A program made the position numbers and the translations under genes. The notes beneath the pieces are model-generated. The model saw only the letters and a list, made by a program, of their open reading frames with translations. It made no database searches and was not told where the DNA came from. From assembly GCA_035949375.1 (NCBI GenBank), contig DASZIG010000059.1, forward strand, positions 1-64,000: 64,000 nt of DNA, in the 5' to 3' direction. Below are positions 60,401 through 64,000 of the stretch, one piece after another; the first letter of the stretch is position 1, and each line of letters opens with the position of its first letter. The DNA is from Gp13-AA77 sp035949375. Its GTDB lineage: Bacteria > Acidobacteriota > Terriglobia > UBA7540.

Positions 60401-62662
60401 CTACTGCTTTGCCGCCTGCCGCAACCGAATCTCGCGCAGGTGGTCCTGCAGCCTGCCCAAAACTTCCGGCCGCTTACCCTCGGCAATCTCTTTCTGAAGC
60501 TCCTCCAAAGCGAAGTGCACAATGTCGTGGTGATGAAGCTCGCAGCCGACTTCGTTGCTGAAATCCAGCCAGATTGAGTGCAGGAGATCGATTTCCTTTT
60601 GCGTCAGCCGCGGGGCGTGGGGCCCAAGGTAAGAAACGTACTCCTTGCCGCGGCCCGGAGATCGCACCTCGAGTGTCAATTGCGGTCTAGGACTCAGAAG
60701 CCGCTCCCAAGCGAGCCCGGCCAGCCGCGCCTCCTCCGCCGCCGTCATCTTACCCGACAGACCCAGCACAATGTCTGACGACTCCAGCGCCTGAGCGGAG
60801 CGCAAGACCGCGTCCCAGACGTCGGTGGCGGCCACCAGGACCAGCTTTACGCTCTTCCCGTTCTTCTCGGCCAGCTTCAACGCGTTCGTAAACATTTGCT
60901 GCTCCTGGCTGGCGAAGAGTTGCTCCGGTGCCAGAGGGTGCTCGCCGGAACCCGCGCGCATCACCTGGTACGCGTGCAGCACGACCACGTCCTGCTTGCG
61001 CGCATCAACGCGCCTCAGGACATCATCGAGATTGTAAAGGGTGTAACAGTCCCGAACGGGAACCAGGATGTTGCCGGGCCGCACTCCAACCGTCTGAGGC
61101 GCGATGGCCTCCCGGCTGGCCAGGTGAAATTCATCGAGGTCGGTACGCGACGACCCGCGGCGGTGGGCCATCTTCTCCGAGCTCGTGAAGATGGCAAAGA
61201 AGACCAGGGTGAAGGCCACGCCGGAGACGGTCGCAATTTCTTTAGTGAACAGGTTGATGATCGCCGTTGCAAACAGCGTCAGAGTGATCAGCGCCAGCCC
61301 GATGGGCAACTCGAAACGGTTCAGCTTCAGATTGAGCGGCACCCTGAACTCGCGAGGTCCGGGCTCGGTGTAGCGCAGAACCAATACGGCGAGGCTCTTC
61401 ATGGCGAAGCTCCAGATCACGCCGAAAGCGTAGGCTTCGCCTAGCAGAATCACGTTGCCGCGGCTGAGGATGATGGTGAGCAGTTGGAGCGCAACCACCA
61501 GGTTGATGATGCGGTGCGACGTCCCAAAGCGCGGATGCGGCTGCCGAAACCACGGGGACAACACTCCGTCTTCGGAAACGCGGTTCAGCACCCCGTTGGA
61601 CCCGACAATCGCGGTGTTCACCGCCCCGGCGAGGATCATCACGCCTACCACAACCACGAAGAAGTGAAACGCGAGTCGCAGCCCGAAAGGCCCGGCCACG
61701 TGCATGGCCAGCCCGCCAATCAGATTGTCGCTGTAACCGAGTCGCGTCGGCTGGTCTGGAATGATCATAAACGCGAAGAAAGAGACCAGCGAAGTGAACA
61801 GCATGCTGTAAATGAAAACCACGAAGGCGGTCTTCTTCAGGTTGGGAAGCTTAGGGGACTCGATTTCGCGATAAACCTGCGCCAGCGTCTCAAGGCCGCT
61901 CATGGCCAGCACCGAGTGGCCGAAGGCCACCAGAATGCCGATCAGGCCGATGAGCTCGGGCAACCGGCTCCGCAGCAGCCAGCCCTCCGCGTCCACCGAA
62001 AAGTGCAGATTGGAGGGCCGCGGCAAGGGCGGCAAATGCCCGCCTCTCTCGAAGAGGGTGTACCCGCACCAGGCGATCATCAGCACCACCATGACGGTGG
62101 TAAACTGCATGATGCGACCGGCTTTTTCGCTGGACTCCTCGATGCCCTTGGTATTTTCCCACCAGAAGTACAGGGTCACGCAGATGGCAAAGACGGCCGC
62201 TGTACCATTGGCGGGAAGCACCACCTTGATCTTGGCGTACTGCAGCACCTCGTTCAGGAAGCCCGCCAGGTAGAGGCCGGCGGAAACGCCGCTAATCGGT
62301 CCGGTGAGAATGTAATCGAACATCAAGGCGGAGACAGAGAACTTGGCCAACCTGCCGCCCATGGCCTCCTTCACTACGCGGTAGACGCCGCCGCGCACGA
62401 ACATACTGCAGCTCTCCAAATACATCTGGCAGACGGCAAAGGCAAAGAGCATGACGGCCAGAATGAACCATGGCGCCGAAGGCCCGATCGCTTTCTCCGC
62501 GATACCGCCCGCGTAATAGGCCGACGAGGCCAGATCATTCAATACAATGGCCGACGCCCGCCAAAACGAGATGAAAGAAAGCATCGCGGTGGTGGCGATG
62601 ACCACCTGGGGAATGCGTGAATCTTTGCTCTCATTCGTGAGAGGTGGAGCAGGGTTGGGCAT
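60401..62662 (-). CDS. APC-family amino acid/polyamine permease with USP-like C-terminal domain
   Basis: 753 residues. Residues about 15-500 hold roughly twelve TM helices with APC features (ISFWRASAIVLNDLASSAYYAGG, FVRGGVYRVVKEAMGG, MSGLETLAQVYREIESPKLPNL). From about 535 the soluble tail NILVPVRDCYTLYNLDDVL...VLHAYQVMRAG...LAEKNGKSVKLVLVAATDVWDAVLRSAQ resembles a universal-stress-protein (USP) fold that may bind nucleotide and regulate transport. Such fusions are known among APC permeases. Substrate unknown. The EamA gene converges on it 15 bases away. Confidence 0.85.
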   Translation of the reverse strand: MPNPAPPLTNESKDSRIPQVVIATTAMLSFISFWRASAIVLNDLASSAYYAGGIAEKAIGPSAPWFILAVMLFAFAVCQMYLESCSMFVRGGVYRVVKEAMGGRLAKFSVSALMFDYILTGPISGVSAGLYLAGFLNEVLQYAKIKVVLPANGTAAVFAICVTLYFWWENTKGIEESSEKAGRIMQFTTVMVVLMIAWCGYTLFERGGHLPPLPRPSNLHFSVDAEGWLLRSRLPELIGLIGILVAFGHSVLAMSGLETLAQVYREIESPKLPNLKKTAFVVFIYSMLFTSLVSFFAFMIIPDQPTRLGYSDNLIGGLAMHVAGPFGLRLAFHFFVVVVGVMILAGAVNTAIVGSNGVLNRVSEDGVLSPWFRQPHPRFGTSHRIINLVVALQLLTIILSRGNVILLGEAYAFGVIWSFAMKSLAVLVLRYTEPGPREFRVPLNLKLNRFELPIGLALITLTLFATAIINLFTKEIATVSGVAFTLVFFAIFTSSEKMAHRRGSSRTDLDEFHLASREAIAPQTVGVRPGNILVPVRDCYTLYNLDDVLRRVDARKQDVVVLHAYQVMRAGSGEHPLAPEQLFASQEQQMFTNALKLAEKNGKSVKLVLVAATDVWDAVLRSAQALESSDIVLGLSGKMTAAEEARLAGLAWERLLSPRPQLTLEVRSPGRGKEYVSYLGPHAPRLTQKEIDLLHSIWLDFSNEVGCELHHHDIVHFALEELQKEIAEGKRPEVLGRLQDHLREIRLRQAAKQ

Positions 62663-62854
62663 GGGGATCTAGCGCAAGGCGATATGATACTTCGAAATGC
62701 TTCCAATGAGAAGCGCCTTGAGCGGGCCGCGATCCGCCCGCTCGATACAGCTCAGGCACCTGATCGCACGCCCAACTCGTCGAGATGGGGCGACAGGCGC
62801 GCAAGGTCCTGGTAAACGCGATAAGCGCCGACCCGCCTGTCCCAGCGCAGCAGC

Positions 62855-63664
62855 TCAGAGTCGCTCGGGACCCAGTTCGTCGAAGAGGCGACCCAAATCC
62901 AAAACGCCCAACTCCTCGGCGCGCACGTTGTCGCTGAAACCGAGGGCCCGCAGGGCGCTGCGAGTGCGTTCTCCGCCGTATTGTGCCGCCAGATTGTTGA
63001 CAAGTGTCTTCCGTTTCTGTCCGAAGCCCTGTTTGGCAAAATCGAGGAACGCCCCCCGGCGGGGCTCATCCCAAGCGGCGGATTTCGTGAGCATCTCAAA
63101 CGTGACGAGCGCGGAGGATACCGCCGGGGGCGGCGAAAAGGCTCCGGGAGGAATTCGAAAGCGCAGCTGTGGGATGGAATGAAACTGGGCAAGGACGCTC
63201 AAGTACCCGTAGGCCCGCGTCCCGGGCTGTGCGGTGATGCGTTCCGCGACTTCAAGTTGTACCACGCACGCCAGGGCGCGGATGCGCTCCGGGAATTCCA
63301 GGAGATGATGCAGGATGGGCGATGTGATGTAATAGGGCAGATTTCCGAAAATAAGCGCGCCCGCCACGTTATGCCGCCGGCAGATTTCTCCAATGTCCAC
63401 TTGCAGGATGTCAGCTTCGATCACCTCGACCGAACTGCCGGACGCGAACTGGCGCTCGAGGCCCCGAGCCAGCTCGGAATCAAGTTCCACGGCCACCACA
63501 CGCGAAGCTTGTTCCGCCAGCACGCCGGTCATGGCGCCGCGGCCCGGGCCGATTTCAATCACAAGATCGTCAGGCCATACGGGAAGCGCCTCCGCGATGC
63601 GCCTGACGTAGGTGCCGCTGCTGAGGAAGTGCTGGCCGAGTTTTGGACGTCGCGTTGAGCGCAA
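62855..63664 (-). CDS. ksgA: 16S rRNA dimethyladenosine transferase (KsgA/RsmA)
   Basis: 269 residues. Rossmann SAM site VIEIGPGRGAMTGVLAEQ, VVAVELDSELARGLERQF and the catalytic NLPYYITSP match KsgA. It dimethylates A1518/A1519 of 16S rRNA late in small-subunit assembly and controls kasugamycin sensitivity. FSPPPAVSSALVTF and FGQKRKTLVNNL complete the C-terminal domain. Length is normal. Positioned alone between the APC permease gene and a GH10 gene on the other strand. Confidence 0.95.
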   Translation of the reverse strand: MRSTRRPKLGQHFLSSGTYVRRIAEALPVWPDDLVIEIGPGRGAMTGVLAEQASRVVAVELDSELARGLERQFASGSSVEVIEADILQVDIGEICRRHNVAGALIFGNLPYYITSPILHHLLEFPERIRALACVVQLEVAERITAQPGTRAYGYLSVLAQFHSIPQLRFRIPPGAFSPPPAVSSALVTFEMLTKSAAWDEPRRGAFLDFAKQGFGQKRKTLVNNLAAQYGGERTRSALRALGFSDNVRAEELGVLDLGRLFDELGPERL

Positions 63665-63729
63665 GCGCCTCCGAGGTTACGCGAACCGGATGCGTGAGGC
63701 AAGGCTTGCCCGTAGTATGATTCCTGTTT

Positions 63730-64000
63730 ATGAAGATGGCGCTGCTGATCATCGTCGCCTGCCTCTTGACAGCGACTGCCTGCCTTGGCCGGGGCCAGCA
63801 CGCGCCCCGGAGCAAGAAGACGACCCCAGTGACCGATCTAACCTTGCGCCAGCTCGCGGACCAGGCAGGAATTAAGATCGGTTCGGCGGTCATGCCCGTC
63901 CTCTTCCGCCAGGATCCTGATTTCCGCCAGGTTCTGGCTCGAGAGTACAACTCGGCCGAGAGCGTGACGATGTTCAAGCTGGTCCACCCGCAGAAGGAAC
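63730..64000 (+). CDS. GH10 endo-1,4-beta-xylanase, 5' part (cut by window edge)
   Basis: The first 90 codons are present and the gene runs off the right edge. A signal peptide (MALLIIVACLLTATACLG) precedes TLRQLADQAGIKIGSAVMP and DFRQVLAREYNSAESVTMFK, which match the first beta/alpha unit of GH10 (usual pattern LRELADxRGxxIGxAV ... LAREFNxVTxENxMK). Xylanases of this kind attack plant hemicellulose. The catalytic glutamates lie beyond the window. No strong ribosome site before the ATG. Confidence 0.7.
   Translation, partial: MKMALLIIVACLLTATACLGRGQHAPRSKKTTPVTDLTLRQLADQAGIKIGSAVMPVLFRQDPDFRQVLAREYNSAESVTMFKLVHPQKE

Noticed and set aside
62752..62860. Short readable stretch downstream of ksgA on the minus strand.
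   Set aside because: No start codon with a ribosome site and too short to support a gene.

Overview
The window is about 64 kb of GC-rich bacterial chromosome, most likely from an Acidobacteriota genome. The best evidence is a PadR regulator translationally coupled to an 876-residue FtsX/MacB-type permease of the 'acidobacterial duplicated orphan permease' (ADOP) type. GloVer-type tandem-repeat and beta-helix secreted proteins, and intergenic heptamer tracts common in uncultivated soil genomes, also fit. No phage, integrase, complete IS element, rRNA or CRISPR array was seen. Two tRNA genes are present (Pro-UGG and Leu-CAA).

Region 1 (1-16 kb) is oxidative and catabolic metabolism, almost all on the minus strand. 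It holds an SbcD-like nuclease, a quinone oxidoreductase, a dienelactone hydrolase overlapping a cyclic-nucleotide-domain/thioredoxin-reductase-like flavoprotein that lacks its redox cysteines, and a MarR regulator with candidate operators. Next is a long co-directional run with strong ribosome binding sites: VOC protein, type II NADH dehydrogenase, alpha/beta hydrolase, an Ig-like-fold protein, a Tat-exported protein, an NTF2-like protein, a gamma-resorcylate-decarboxylase-like amidohydrolase, an aldehyde dehydrogenase and a decapitated medium-chain dehydrogenase. Region 2 (16-25 kb) is regulation and envelope: PadR/ADOP, a sigma-54 activator with a receiver-only response regulator and a PAS histidine kinase, a small zinc-finger-like protein, tRNA-Pro and a predicted exported beta-barrel-like protein.

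Region 3 (25.7-36.5 kb) is the most interesting part and looks like an ether-lipid (alkylglycerol) pathway. It encodes a CDP-alcohol phosphatidyltransferase, a fatty acyl reductase (fatty alcohol supply), a membrane-anchored winged-helix regulator, an ACP-acyl-AMP ligase-acyltransferase fusion, PlsY, an SDR reductase, an alkyl-dihydroxyacetone-phosphate synthase homologue and a lipid kinase. The chemistry resembles the Myxococcus Elb/AgpS ether-lipid route, but split into separate proteins and with an embedded candidate regulator.

Region 4 (36.5-44 kb) encodes an export system: three HlyD-type adaptors, one MacB-like permease without an ATPase, and a TolC-like channel. Region 5 (44-64 kb) mixes housekeeping and accessory genes: two glutamate-1-semialdehyde-aminomutase-family enzymes, an orphan sugar-binding lipoprotein, MurB, an acyl-CoA synthetase, a DegT aminotransferase, a beta-helix protein, a GloVer-repeat protein, a geranylgeranyl-reductase-family flavoprotein that appears to start at CTG, tRNA-Leu, tryptophan 2,3-dioxygenase, an EamA transporter, an APC permease with a USP-like tail, KsgA and the start of a GH10 xylanase cut by the window edge. 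Heptameric tandem-repeat tracts lie around plsY, downstream of the MacB-like gene and upstream of the acyl-CoA synthetase gene.
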